Assembly (NCBI RefSeq): GCF_001984095.1
Contig: NZ_LYVQ01000040.1
Coordinates: 1 to 35,951, forward strand
From: Pelomonas sp. KK5
Lineage (GTDB): Bacteria; Pseudomonadota; Gammaproteobacteria; Burkholderiales; Burkholderiaceae_C
DNA: 35,951 bases
Reading direction: 5' to 3'
The notes under the pieces are model-generated. The model was not told where the DNA came from, did no database searches, and saw only the letters and a program-made list of their open reading frames with translations. A program made the position numbers and the translations under genes. This document shows, piece after piece, positions 1 to 7,698 of this stretch (positions within the stretch are counted from its first letter, which is position 1; each line of letters starts with the position of its first letter).

Positions 1-1
1 G

Positions 2-733
2 CATTGCATCGGCGAGGCCGGCCGCATGATCGAATACGGAGACGCCGACGTGATGATCGCCGGCGGCGCCGAGTCGACGGTGTCCCCGCTGGGCATCGGC
101 GGCTTCGCGGCAGCGCGCGCGCTGTCCACCCGCAACGACGACCCCGCCACCGCGTCCCGCCCCTGGGACAAGGACCGCGACGGCTTCGTGCTGGGCGAGG
201 GCGGCGGCGTGCTGGTGCTCGAGGAGTACGAACACGCCAAGGCGCGCGGCGCCAAGATCTATGCCGAGCTCGCCGGCTTCGGCATGGGCGCGGACGCGTA
301 CCACATGACCGCCCCGAACGTGGACGGCCCCAAGCGTTCGATGAAGGCCGCGCTGCGCAATTCCGGCCTGAACCCGGACCAGATCCAGTACATGAACGCC
401 CACGGCACCTCGACGCCGCTGGGCGACGTCAACGAGACGAATGCGATCAAGCTGGCCTTTGGCGACCACGCCAAGAAGATGGTCGTGAGTTCCACCAAGT
501 CGATGACCGGCCACCTGCTGGGTGGCGCCGGCGGCATCGAGTCGGTGTTCACCGTGCTCGCCGTGCGCGACCAGGTCGCCCCGCCGACGATCAACATCTT
601 CAACCAGGATCCCGAGTGCGACCTGGACTACTGCGCCAACGAGGCGCGGCCGATGAAGATCGAATACGCCGCCAAGAACAACTTCGGTTTCGGCGGCACC
701 AACGGCACGCTGATCTTCAAGCGCTTCGCCTGA
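2..733 (+). CDS. fabF: 3-oxoacyl-ACP synthase II (FabF), 3' part only
   Basis: This is the C-terminal part of a beta-ketoacyl-ACP synthase II, cut by the left edge of the window, so the nucleophilic cysteine region and true start are missing. FabF condenses malonyl-ACP with an acyl-ACP during cytoplasmic fatty acid chain elongation. The fragment keeps both active-site histidines of the thiolase fold: one in [10 protein letters not shown] (codon at 401-403) and one in [15 protein letters not shown] (codon at 512-514). It ends with the usual NNFGFGGTN glycine-rich loop followed by LIFKRF. Reading is open from base 2. It is followed after 16 bases by a small membrane protein and rpoE, the standard order in Burkholderiales, so fabF probably shares a transcript with them. 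Confidence 0.97.
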   Translation, partial: HCIGEAGRMIEYGDADVMIAGGAESTVSPLGIGGFAAARALSTRNDDPATASRPWDKDRDGFVLGEGGGVLVLEEYEHAKARGAKIYAELAGFGMGADAYHMTAPNVDGPKRSMKAALRNSGLNPDQIQYMNAHGTSTPLGDVNETNAIKLAFGDHAKKMVVSSTKSMTGHLLGGAGGIESVFTVLAVRDQVAPPTINIFNQDPECDLDYCANEARPMKIEYAAKNNFGFGGTNGTLIFKRFA

Positions 734-749
734 GCGAGGGAGCAGGGCC

Positions 750-1187
750 GTGAGCACGGCCGCCTCGCGTCGTTCGCCGGCCTTCCGGGTCGAGACCGCG
801 CTGTGGCCGCAACTGCAGGCGGTGGTGGCGGGCATTGCGGTGCTGTCCGCCGCGGCGCTGCTGGCGGACCTCTCGCAACAGCTGCCCCTGATGGCCTGGT
901 CGGCGGTTCCCCTGTTGCCGGCCGCCGGCCTGTTTGCCTGGCGCATGGCTCGCATCGAGCCGCGCCGCCTGCAATGGGACGGCCAGCTTTGGCGGCTCGG
1001 CCCGGCTGGGCGCGACGAGGGCGTCGTGGTCGAACTGCAGCTGCTGTTCGACATGGGCTCGATGCTGCTGCTGCGCGCCGGCCGGGGCTACCGTGCCTGC
1101 TACCTGCCGCTGGCCCGGCGTCTCGTCGGCGCGGAATGGGGTTCGCTGCGAGCCACGCTCCATGCCGCGAGGCCGGCCAAGCCATGA
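750..1187 (+). CDS. Small membrane protein, YgfX-like
   Basis: A 145-residue protein starting with GTG at 750, between fabF and rpoE; its TGA overlaps the rpoE ATG (ATGA). Two hydrophobic segments at about residues 20-62 are separated by a short turn, followed by a soluble C-terminal part. The pattern after the second segment (W-x-G-Q-x-W-x-L, then a Leu-rich strand with G-x-M-L-L-L-R, then a late E-W-x-x-L-R) resembles from memory the YgfX/CptA family, inner-membrane proteins encoded next to SdhE in enterobacteria. That is a pattern-level comparison, not a search result. Nothing in it suggests an enzyme. Its place in the sigma-E operon suggests an envelope-linked role, but that is inference. 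Confidence 0.75.
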   Translation: MSTAASRRSPAFRVETALWPQLQAVVAGIAVLSAAALLADLSQQLPLMAWSAVPLLPAAGLFAWRMARIEPRRLQWDGQLWRLGPAGRDEGVVVELQLLFDMGSMLLLRAGRGYRACYLPLARRLVGAEWGSLRATLHAARPAKP

Positions 1188-1807
1188 GCACCCATGCCAT
1201 GGATCGCCCTGATCCCGACGCCGGGCTGGTCGCCCGTGCCCAGCAGGGCGACATGGCCGCCTTCGAGATGCTGGTGATCAAGTACCAGCGCCGTGTCGAG
1301 CGCCTGATCGCCCGCATGCTGCGCGACGTGGACCTGGTGGCCGACGTGGCCCAGGACACCTTCCTGCGCGCCTACCGGGCGCTGCCGAACTTCCGCGGCG
1401 AGAGCGCCTTCTACACCTGGCTCTACCGCATCGCCGTCAACAACGCCCGGCGCAGCATGGCCCGCCAGCAGCGCGATCCGACGCGGACGCTGACATCCCT
1501 CGAGTCGGGGGATCCGGAGGCGGAAACTTTTCACGCCGACGAGGGTCTGACCGACGGTGTGACCCCGGAAAGCCTGCTGGCCGGCAAGGAGCTGGCCCAG
1601 GCGGTCAGCGACGCGGTGGACGGTCTGGCCGAGGATTTCCGCCAGGCGCTGCTGCTGCGCGAGGTTGACGGCCTGAGCTACGACGAGATTGCGGAAGTGC
1701 TGCAGTGCCCGCCGGGCACCGTGCGCTCGCGCATCTATCGGGCGCGCGAGGCGGTGGCGGCGCGCTTGCGGCCGCTGCTGGACACGCCCGCAGGCCGGCG
1801 CTGGTGA
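1184..1807 (+). CDS. rpoE: ECF sigma factor RpoE (sigma-E, AlgU-type)
   Basis: A 207-residue ECF sigma factor that directs RNA polymerase to envelope-stress promoters. Region 2 is seen in FEMLVIKYQRRVERLIARML with the DVAQDTFLRAYRAL helix and FYTWLYRIAVNNARR, which contact the -10 element. Region 4 is DFRQALLLREVDGLSYDEIAEVLQCPPGTVRSRIYRARE, the -35-binding helix-turn-helix. The acidic linker (residues about 100-125) is typical of the RpoE/AlgU group. The ATG at 1184 overlaps the preceding stop, implying translational coupling; an in-frame ATG five codons later is possible. The anti-sigma gene rseA follows one base after the stop, so sigma and inhibitor are co-expressed. I saw no sigma-E-type promoter (GAACTT/TCTGA) inside the window, so any autoregulatory promoter would lie upstream of it. 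Confidence 0.97.
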   Translation: MSTHAMDRPDPDAGLVARAQQGDMAAFEMLVIKYQRRVERLIARMLRDVDLVADVAQDTFLRAYRALPNFRGESAFYTWLYRIAVNNARRSMARQQRDPTRTLTSLESGDPEAETFHADEGLTDGVTPESLLAGKELAQAVSDAVDGLAEDFRQALLLREVDGLSYDEIAEVLQCPPGTVRSRIYRAREAVAARLRPLLDTPAGRRW

Positions 1808-1808
1808 G

Positions 1809-2408
1809 ATGGAGACCAAGGCAATGAGGACGACCCAGGACGATCAAGGCGCTCATGATCACGATCCGGCACTGCTGCAGGCCCTGTCGGACCTGGCCGA
1901 CGGTCGCGCCAGCGCCGAGCAACTGCAAGCGCTCAGCGCGGCCTGGGCGACGAACCCGGCGCTGCGTCGCGACTGGCAGTCCCTGCATCTGATCGGCGAC
2001 AGCCTGCGCTCCGGCGAGTTGGCCGGCCAGGCCCAGCCGGCGGAAGACCTGCTGGCGGGCTTGCGTCGTCGTATCGCGCAGGAGCCCGTGCCGCTGCGGC
2101 CGCGCGGATGGCAGGCCTGGCTCGCGCCGCTGGCGGTGGCGGCGAGCTTCGTGCTCGTGGCGCTGGCCGTTCCGGGCCTGCAGTCGATGCTGCTGAGGCA
2201 GCCCGGCGCCGGCCAGATGGCCATGCCGTCGGCAAGCACGGGCGGCCCGGTGCTGACCGGCTCCGCCCTCGCCGGTGGCCAGCCCAGCTTTGCCCAGACG
2301 ATGGCCGAGCCGGGCTTGCCCGCCCTGCGCAATGCGGCTCAGGCCCCCGAGGCGGTCGCACCCTTCGAGCTGAGCCTGCCGCCTCCGCCGGCTGCCGCAT
2401 CACGTTGA
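1809..2408 (+). CDS. rseA: Anti-sigma-E factor RseA
   Basis: A 199-residue membrane-bound anti-sigma factor. The N-terminal cytoplasmic domain (LLQALSDLADGRASAEQLQAL through LHLIGDSLRSGEL, residues about 22-71) matches the RseA/MucA sigma-binding domain. One transmembrane helix follows at about 103-123, then a short periplasmic tail rich in Ala, Pro and Gly. In the known pathway, envelope stress triggers stepwise proteolysis of RseA and frees RpoE. The start at 1809 lies one base after the rpoE stop; an ATG at 1824 is an alternative. The next gene is mucD, not rseB, so the usual periplasmic partner that protects RseA is not encoded at this locus. The periplasmic tail is short and low in complexity, consistent with a reduced sensing interface (inference). 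Confidence 0.9.
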   Translation: METKAMRTTQDDQGAHDHDPALLQALSDLADGRASAEQLQALSAAWATNPALRRDWQSLHLIGDSLRSGELAGQAQPAEDLLAGLRRRIAQEPVPLRPRGWQAWLAPLAVAASFVLVALAVPGLQSMLLRQPGAGQMAMPSASTGGPVLTGSALAGGQPSFAQTMAEPGLPALRNAAQAPEAVAPFELSLPPPPAAASR

Positions 2409-2412
2409 TGGC

Positions 2413-3939
2413 ATGATGGCGGCGCCCCTACGAGCGCCGCCTGCCATGCCTCTGAAAGCCTTCACCCCTTCGCTGCCCAAGCACTTCTGCGCGGCCCTGT
2501 CGCTGGGCCTTGCGCTCGGTGGCTTGCCGGCGCCTGCGGCGGCCGACGCGATGCGAGACCTGCCCGATTTCACCGAACTGGTCGAGCGGGTCGGCCCTGC
2601 GGTGGTCAACATCCGAACCTCCGAGCATGTGAAGGCGGCCCAGGGCGGCCCGGAGCTCGACGAGCAGATGCAGGAGTTCCTGCGCCGCTTCGGCATCCCG
2701 GTGCCCAAGCGCAATGTGCCGCGCGGTGGTGGTGGTGGTGGTGGTGGCGGTGGAGGCGGCGACGATGACGACGACGGCCCGCAGCGCCGCGGCGTGGCCT
2801 CGGGCTTCATCCTCAGCGTCGACGGCTACGTGATGACCAATGCCCATGTGGTGATGGGCGCCGACGAGGTCTTCGTCACGCTGACCGACAAGCGCGAGTT
2901 CAAGGCCAAGGTGGTCGGGGCCGACGAGCGCTCGGACGTGGCCGTGCTGAAGATCGAAGCCACCGGACTGCCGGCAGTCAAGATCGGCGATGTTGGCAAG
3001 CTCAAGGTCGGCGAGTGGGTGATGGCCATCGGCTCGCCCTTCGGCTTCAGCAACACGGTCACGGCCGGCATCGTCAGCGCGAAGGAGCGCGACACCGGCG
3101 ACCTGCAGTCCTTCATCCAGACGGACGTGGCGATCAACCCCGGCAACTCCGGCGGGCCGCTGCTGAACATGCGCGGCGAGGTGGTCGGCATCAACTCGCA
3201 GATCTACAGCCAGTCCGGCGGCTTCATGGGCATCTCGTTCGCGATCCCGATCGACAGCGCGATGCGCGTGGCCGACCAGCTCCGCAATGCGGGCCGGGTG
3301 ACGCGCGGCATGCTGGGCCTGTTCCCGGATGACCTCAGCAAGGAGATCGCCGAGGCGATCGGCCTGGGCAAGCCCACCGGCGCGCTCGTGCGCCGCATCA
3401 GCGCCGACGGGCCGGCCGACAAGGCGGGCATCGAAGGCGGCGACGTGATCACCAAGATCGACGGCAAGACGGTGGAGCGCGCGCTGGACCTGCGCCGCAT
3501 GATCGCCGCCATCGCGCCGGGCAGTCGCGTCGTGCTGCAGGTCTGGCGGCGCGGCGCCTACAAGGACATCACCGTCACCATCGGCGAGTTGCCCGACGAG
3601 CGCCAGGCCGCGGCCGGCGGCGAGGAGCCCAAGAGCGCCGAGAAGCCGCCCGAAAAGGGCGCCGCGGCGGCGCTGGGCCTGAGCGTCAGCGAACTGACCC
3701 CGGCGCTGAAGAAGGAGCTGAAGCTGCAGCGTGGCGTGCGGGTCGAGGCCGCCACCGATGCGGCTGCCCGAGCCGGCCTGCGCGAGGGCGACCTGATCCT
3801 CGCGGTGAACAACGCGGAGGTGACCGGCGTCAAGCAGTTCCAGGCCCTGCTGGCCAAGCTCGAGAAGGGCAAGGTGATCAACCTGATGGTGCGGCGCGAG
3901 GACGTGGTGACCTTCGTGCTGCTGCGCCCGAATCGCTGA
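2413..3939 (+). CDS. mucD: Periplasmic serine protease/chaperone DegP (MucD/HtrA)
   Basis: A 508-residue HtrA-family protease that degrades or refolds damaged envelope proteins and normally dampens sigma-E signalling. A signal peptide ends near PAPAAADA (residues about 39-46). The trypsin-like domain has the triad H145 (TNAHVV), D175 (RSDVAVLKI) and S246 (GNSGGPLL). Two PDZ domains follow, the first around GLGKPTGALVRRIS and the second around RGVRVEAATDAAARAGLREGD. Between signal and protease domain lies a run of twelve glycines (105-116) and five aspartates, an unusual flexible, acidic insert. I use the longest start; the in-frame ATG at 2446 would give a more compact signal peptide and neither has a clear ribosome-binding site. 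It follows rseA by four bases. Confidence 0.95.
   Translation: MMAAPLRAPPAMPLKAFTPSLPKHFCAALSLGLALGGLPAPAAADAMRDLPDFTELVERVGPAVVNIRTSEHVKAAQGGPELDEQMQEFLRRFGIPVPKRNVPRGGGGGGGGGGGGDDDDDGPQRRGVASGFILSVDGYVMTNAHVVMGADEVFVTLTDKREFKAKVVGADERSDVAVLKIEATGLPAVKIGDVGKLKVGEWVMAIGSPFGFSNTVTAGIVSAKERDTGDLQSFIQTDVAINPGNSGGPLLNMRGEVVGINSQIYSQSGGFMGISFAIPIDSAMRVADQLRNAGRVTRGMLGLFPDDLSKEIAEAIGLGKPTGALVRRISADGPADKAGIEGGDVITKIDGKTVERALDLRRMIAAIAPGSRVVLQVWRRGAYKDITVTIGELPDERQAAAGGEEPKSAEKPPEKGAAAALGLSVSELTPALKKELKLQRGVRVEAATDAAARAGLREGDLILAVNNAEVTGVKQFQALLAKLEKGKVINLMVRREDVVTFVLLRPNR
2725..2760 (+). repeat. GGT/GGN trinucleotide microsatellite inside mucD
   Basis: Seven consecutive GGT triplets followed by GGC, GGT, GGA, GGC, GGC encode a twelve-glycine run. 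The triplet unit cannot shift the frame, but copy number could vary by slippage and change the length of the linker between signal peptide and protease domain. Confidence 0.9.
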
Positions 3940-4161
3940 TTGCTTCCTCTGGATGGCGGACTAGGCCGGCGGGTCTTTCCGCATCGTGGAAGGCGACGTT
4001 GGCAGGCTTGTGGATTCTTGTCGGTGTGCGCCCGCTAACTTGCGAGCACGCCAACGGGATTGAAGGCTCGGGCGGATAGAATGACGGCTTCCCAGCGTCG
4101 ATTTGCGCCAAATCCAGACGATTCGACTTGCCCCCGCCTAGGGCAAACCAGCATCAAAAAA
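3940..4161. other. Non-coding stretch after mucD
   Basis: This part of the 519-base mucD-lepA gap holds no gene I can support. No convincing terminator follows mucD; the only stem is the weak GCGGG/CCGC around 3978. A TAGAAT hexamer near 4076-4081 resembles a -10 box but has no suitable -35 partner. Confidence 0.5.
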
Positions 4162-4207
4162 TCATCCACAGCTTGTCCTTTCGATTCTGTGGATAAGTTG
4201 TTGATAA
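4162..4207. promoter_or_regulatory. Cluster of three DnaA-box-like sites
   Basis: TGTGGATAA at 4188-4196 is a perfect DnaA box (TTATCCACA) on the minus strand. TCATCCACA at 4162-4170 matches 8 of 9 on the plus strand, and TGTTGATAA at 4199-4207 matches 8 of 9 on the minus strand. The first two form a perfect inverted repeat (ATCCACAG/CTGTGGAT, 15-base spacer). AT-rich sequence (ATAATTTTGAT) follows. That the boxes are present is seen directly; DnaA binding is inference. The locus lacks the genes that usually surround oriC, so DnaA-linked gene regulation or titration seems likelier than an origin. Confidence 0.5.
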
Positions 4208-4255
4208 TTTTGATGTTGGCGGGCTGCAACGACGGCTGACGCAGCCTCGGCGCGG

Positions 4256-4283
4256 TTTCCAGCGGGGGGCTTTTGGCTACAAT
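4256..4283 (+). promoter_or_regulatory. Candidate sigma-70 promoter upstream of lepA leader RNA
   Basis: TTTCCA (4256-4261, 4 of 6 to TTGACA) and TACAAT (4278-4283, 5 of 6 to TATAAT) are separated by 16 bases. Transcription would start near 4290, directly at the first hairpin of the RNA described next. Confidence 0.5.
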
Positions 4284-4289
4284 GGAAGC

Positions 4290-4353
4290 CCAACAAGCAG
4301 TTGCCATAAGTTTTGTTGGAAGGCGCGTCACCGTTTCGACGTGCCTTTTTTTT
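4290..4353 (+). ncRNA. Candidate small RNA or terminated lepA leader (about 64 nt)
   Basis: Downstream of a plausible promoter lie two hairpins and a terminator within 64 bases. Hairpin 1 is CCAACAA (4290-4296) paired to TTGTTGG (4313-4319) with a 16-base loop. Hairpin 2 is AGGCGCGTC (4321-4329) with GACGTGCCT (4338-4346), ending in eight T residues. This compact promoter-hairpin-terminator layout is what a free-standing small RNA looks like. It could instead be the prematurely terminated leader of lepA, which starts about 105 bases further on. I recognise no named RNA family and see no competing antiterminator pairing. Confidence 0.45.
4320..4353 (+). terminator. Strong intrinsic terminator upstream of lepA
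   Basis: A 9-10 bp stem with one G-U wobble (arms 4320-4329 and 4338-4347), an 8-base loop and a T tract at 4346-4353. It terminates plus-strand transcription before lepA, so lepA needs either a promoter between 4354 and 4458 or readthrough. Confidence 0.8.
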
Positions 4354-4363
4354 GCCTCTCGCC

Positions 4364-4428
4364 GCGCCGCAAAGCGGCGCTTAACTTCGCAAGCGAAGTT
4401 AGCGAACGGCGCAACGACTTCGTCGTTG
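4364..4428 (+). repeat. Three consecutive perfect hairpins in the lepA 5' region
   Basis: GCGCCGC-AAA-GCGGCGC (4364-4380), TAACTTCGC-AA-GCGAAGTTA (4382-4401) and CAACGAC-TTC-GTCGTTG (4412-4428) follow each other with spacers of 1 and 10 bases. All stems are 7-9 bp with no mismatch. They end 30 bases before the lepA ATG. They may be a palindromic repeat unit or structured leader RNA; a second copy is not present in this window. Confidence 0.7.
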
Positions 4429-4458
4429 TAGGTCCGGCTCGCGCTCTCTGAAGTGAAC

Positions 4459-6267
4459 ATGAATCACATCCGCAATTTCTCCATCATCGCCCACATCGAC
4501 CACGGCAAGAGCACGCTGGCCGACCGCATCATCCAGCGCTGTGGAGGGCTCTCGGACCGCGAGATGGAAGCGCAGGTGCTGGACTCGATGGACATCGAGC
4601 GCGAGCGTGGCATCACGATCAAGGCGCAGACCGCGGCGCTGAAGTACAAGGCCCGCGACGGCCAGGTCTACAACCTCAACCTGATCGACACGCCGGGGCA
4701 TGTGGACTTCTCGTATGAAGTGAGCCGCTCGCTGTCGGCCTGCGAGGGGGCGCTGCTGGTGGTCGATGCGTCGCAAGGCGTCGAGGCGCAGACGGTGGCC
4801 AACTGCTATACGGCGCTGGAGCTGGGCGTCGAGGTCGTGCCGGTCCTGAACAAGATGGACCTGCCCAACGCCGACCCGGACAATGCCAAGGCGGAGATCG
4901 AGGACGTCATCGGCATCGATGCCACCGACGCGATCCCCTGCAGCGCCAAGACCGGCATGGGCATCGACGACATCATCGAGGCGGTGATCGCCCGCATGCC
5001 GCCGCCCAAGGGCATTGTCGAGGCGCCGCTGCGCGCCATGATCATCGACAGCTGGTACGACGCCTACGTGGGCGTCGTGATGCTGGTGCGCGTGGTCGAC
5101 GGCACGCTGAAGAAGGGGGAGCGCATCCGCATGATGGCCTCCAACGCCGTCTACCCGGCCGACAACCTCGGCGTGTTCTCGCCCAAGAGCGAGTCGCGCG
5201 ACCAGCTCAACGCAGGCGAGGTGGGTTTCATCATCGCCGGCATCAAGGAACTGCAGGCTGCCAAGGTGGGTGACACCATCACGCTGGAGAAGAAGCTGCC
5301 CAACAACCTCGGCCCGGCCGAGGCCGCGCTGCCCGGCTTCAAGGAGATCCAGCCGCAGGTCTTCGCGGGCCTCTACCCGACCGAAGCCAGCGAGTACGAC
5401 CAGCTGCGCGACGCGCTGGAGAAGCTGCGCCTCAACGACTCCTCGCTGCGCTACGAGCCGGAAGTCTCGCAGGCGCTCGGCTTCGGCTTCCGCTGCGGCT
5501 TCCTGGGCCTGCTGCACATGGAGATCGTGCAGGAGCGCCTGGAGCGCGAGTTCGACCAGGACCTGATCACCACCGCGCCCAGCGTGGTCTACGAGGTGGT
5601 GGTCGGCGACGGCACGGTGATCGAGGTCGAGAACCCCTCCAAGATGCCCGAGATCGGCCAGATCCAGGAGATCCGCGAGCCCATCGTCACGGTGCACCTG
5701 TACATGCCGCAGGAATACGTCGGCCCGGTGATGACGCTGGCCAACCAGAAGCGCGGCAACCAGCTGAACATGGCCTACCACGGCAAGCAGGTCATGCTGA
5801 CCTACGAGATGCCGCTGGCCGAGATCGTGCTGGACTTCTTCGACAAGCTGAAGAGCGTATCGCGCGGCTATGCCTCGATGGACTACGAGTTCAAGGAATA
5901 CCGCGCCTCCGACGTCGTGAAGGTCGACATCCTGATCAACGGCGACCGGGTGGACGCGCTGTCCATCATCGTCCACCGCGCGCAGAGCCAGTTCCGCGGC
6001 CGCGGCGTGGCGGCCAAGATGCGCGAGCAGATCCCGCGCCAGATGTACGACGTGGCCATCCAGGCCGCCATCGGCGCCAACATCATCGCCCGCGAGAACA
6101 TCAAGGCGATGCGCAAGAACGTGCTGGCAAAATGCTACGGCGGCGACATCACCCGCAAGCGCAAGCTGCTCGAGAAGCAGAAGGCCGGCAAGAAGCGGAT
6201 GAAGCAGATCGGCTCGGTCGAGGTGCCTCAGGAAGCCTTCCTGGCCATCCTGCAGGTCGAGGACTAA
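4459..6267 (+). CDS. lepA: Elongation factor 4 (LepA), ribosome back-translocase GTPase
   Basis: A 602-residue translational GTPase of the normal family length. It acts on ribosomes in the cytoplasm, and also at the membrane under stress, to remobilise stalled or mistranslocated ribosomes. G1 is AHIDHGKS (residues 11-18), G3 DTPGHVDF, G4 NKMD, and the domain V/CTD region carries the LepA-typical [28 protein letters not shown] chose ATG 4459 ([18 protein letters not shown], the conserved family start) over an in-frame GTG at 4453. A terminator and three hairpins precede it, suggesting its own control. lepB starts 43 bases downstream, the classic lepA-lepB pair. Confidence 0.98.
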   Translation: MNHIRNFSIIAHIDHGKSTLADRIIQRCGGLSDREMEAQVLDSMDIERERGITIKAQTAALKYKARDGQVYNLNLIDTPGHVDFSYEVSRSLSACEGALLVVDASQGVEAQTVANCYTALELGVEVVPVLNKMDLPNADPDNAKAEIEDVIGIDATDAIPCSAKTGMGIDDIIEAVIARMPPPKGIVEAPLRAMIIDSWYDAYVGVVMLVRVVDGTLKKGERIRMMASNAVYPADNLGVFSPKSESRDQLNAGEVGFIIAGIKELQAAKVGDTITLEKKLPNNLGPAEAALPGFKEIQPQVFAGLYPTEASEYDQLRDALEKLRLNDSSLRYEPEVSQALGFGFRCGFLGLLHMEIVQERLEREFDQDLITTAPSVVYEVVVGDGTVIEVENPSKMPEIGQIQEIREPIVTVHLYMPQEYVGPVMTLANQKRGNQLNMAYHGKQVMLTYEMPLAEIVLDFFDKLKSVSRGYASMDYEFKEYRASDVVKVDILINGDRVDALSIIVHRAQSQFRGRGVAAKMREQIPRQMYDVAIQAAIGANIIARENIKAMRKNVLAKCYGGDITRKRKLLEKQKAGKKRMKQIGSVEVPQEAFLAILQVED

Positions 6268-6310
6268 GAAGAAGTTCGCCTAACCCCACACCTCAACTGA
6301 CCCTTCATTG

Positions 6311-7276
6311 ATGAGTGCACTGACTGGAATTCTCTACGCCATCCTCGTCGCCTACCTGGGCGGTTGGTATGCAGGTCAATGGAACGGCAATTTCGCGCTG
6401 CTGCTGTTCATCCTCACCGTCGTCACCTTCGCCTACTGGCTGGCGGAACGATTCCACTTCAAGCCGGCGCGCGAGCGGGCCGCGCAGCAGCTGGTGGCCA
6501 ACGACGCCAGCCGCCGCGAGACGCTGGCCGCCAAGGGCATCCAGAAGGTCGACGGCGACGTCGAGCCCGCCCGCCAGCAGCTGCTGCAGCAGCCCTGGTG
6601 GCTGGACTGGACCGCCGGCCTGTTCCCGGTGATCCTGATCGTCTTCCTGCTGCGCTCCTTCCTGTTCGAGCCCTTCAAGATCCCGTCGGGCTCGATGGTG
6701 CCCACGCTGCGCGTCGGCGACCTGATCCTGGTCAACAAGTTCCACTACGGCATCCGGCTGCCGGTGATCGACAAGAAGATCGTCGCCAACCACGACGTCG
6801 AGCGCGGGGACGTGATGGTGTTCCGCTATCCGGCCAACCCGACGCAGGACTACATCAAGCGCGTCGTCGGCATCCCCGGCGACGAGATCACCTACGTCAA
6901 CCAGAAGCTGTTCGTGAACGGCAAGCCGATCGACGAGCAGTCCAAGGGCAACTTCTTCGACGACGACGCCAACGTCTTCCGCCCCGAGTTCACCGAGAAG
7001 CTGGGCAATGTCGAACACAGCATCCTGGTCGATCCCGCGCGCCTGTCGCCCCCGACGCCGCGCATGGACTTCCCCTTCCGCGAGAACTGCCGCTACAACA
7101 TCGAGGGCGTCACTTGCAAAGTGCCCGAAGGCCATTACTTCATGATGGGCGACAACCGCGACAACTCCGAGGATTCGCGCTTCTGGGGCTTCGTGCCGGA
7201 CCGGAACATCGTCGGCAAAGCCTTCTTTGTTTGGATGAATTTCGGTAATCTCAAGCGCATCGGCTCCTTCAAGTAA
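6311..7276 (+). CDS. lepB: Signal peptidase I (LepB)
   Basis: A 321-residue inner-membrane serine protease that removes signal peptides from Sec- and Tat-exported proteins. Two N-terminal transmembrane segments (about residues 5-45, as a tight pair or one long helix, and 102-118) place the catalytic domain in the periplasm. The catalytic serine is S128 in PSGSMVPTL and the general base is K183 in DYIKRVVGIPGD. Box E is seen as GDNRDNSEDSRFWGFVP. I chose ATG 6311 over the TTG one codon earlier. It is co-oriented with lepA and followed 31 bases later by a DUF4845 gene, as in many betaproteobacteria. Confidence 0.97.
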   Translation: MSALTGILYAILVAYLGGWYAGQWNGNFALLLFILTVVTFAYWLAERFHFKPARERAAQQLVANDASRRETLAAKGIQKVDGDVEPARQQLLQQPWWLDWTAGLFPVILIVFLLRSFLFEPFKIPSGSMVPTLRVGDLILVNKFHYGIRLPVIDKKIVANHDVERGDVMVFRYPANPTQDYIKRVVGIPGDEITYVNQKLFVNGKPIDEQSKGNFFDDDANVFRPEFTEKLGNVEHSILVDPARLSPPTPRMDFPFRENCRYNIEGVTCKVPEGHYFMMGDNRDNSEDSRFWGFVPDRNIVGKAFFVWMNFGNLKRIGSFK

Positions 7277-7307
7277 ACACTCCAACCTGCACGAAAGCGA
7301 TCGATCA

Positions 7308-7676
7308 ATGCCTCGTTCCCCTGCCCGCAAAGTTCATCAAGGCGGTATCAGTCTTGTCGGCCTGCTGTTCTGGGGTGTGGTTGTGGCCTTTGTCGGCGTC
7401 GTGGCGGCCAAGACCGTCCCGACGGTGATCGAGTACTTCACGATCAAGCGGGTGGTCAACCGCATCGTCGTCAGCAACCCGAGCACCGTGCCCGCCGTGC
7501 GCGCCGAGTTTGACCGCGCCAAGCAGGTGGAGTACGGCATCGAGAGCATCGCCGCCGGCGACCTGGTGGTGACGAAGGAGAACGACAAGCTGAAGATCTC
7601 CTTCGCCTACGACAAGCAGATCGAGCTGTTCGGCCCGGTCTTCCTGTTGATCAAGTACGAGGGCCAGTCCAACTGA
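7308..7676 (+). CDS. DUF4845 single-pass membrane protein
   Basis: A 122-residue protein with a positively charged N-terminus, a GG-I-S-L-x-G-L-L-type start of a transmembrane helix (about residues 12-34) and a soluble periplasmic-like domain rich in beta-forming residues. The N-terminal GGISLVGLLFW segment resembles a pilin-like helix. The family is a regular resident between lepB and rnc in beta- and gammaproteobacteria and has no established function that I can state. Its fixed position suggests a link to the secretion or RNA-processing genes around it, which is inference from context only. Confidence 0.85.
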   Translation: MPRSPARKVHQGGISLVGLLFWGVVVAFVGVVAAKTVPTVIEYFTIKRVVNRIVVSNPSTVPAVRAEFDRAKQVEYGIESIAAGDLVVTKENDKLKISFAYDKQIELFGPVFLLIKYEGQSN

Positions 7677-7698
7677 GCCCGTTCGCCCAACGCAGTTC

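Noticed and set aside
4162-4230. Chromosomal replication origin at the DnaA-box cluster
   Set aside because: No dnaA, dnaN, parAB or rpmH nearby and only three boxes; a regulatory or titration site fits better.
4399-5976. 525-codon open frame on the minus strand opposite lepA
   Set aside because: It is rich in His, Asp, Val and Leu, has no family features and is the mirror of lepA codon use.
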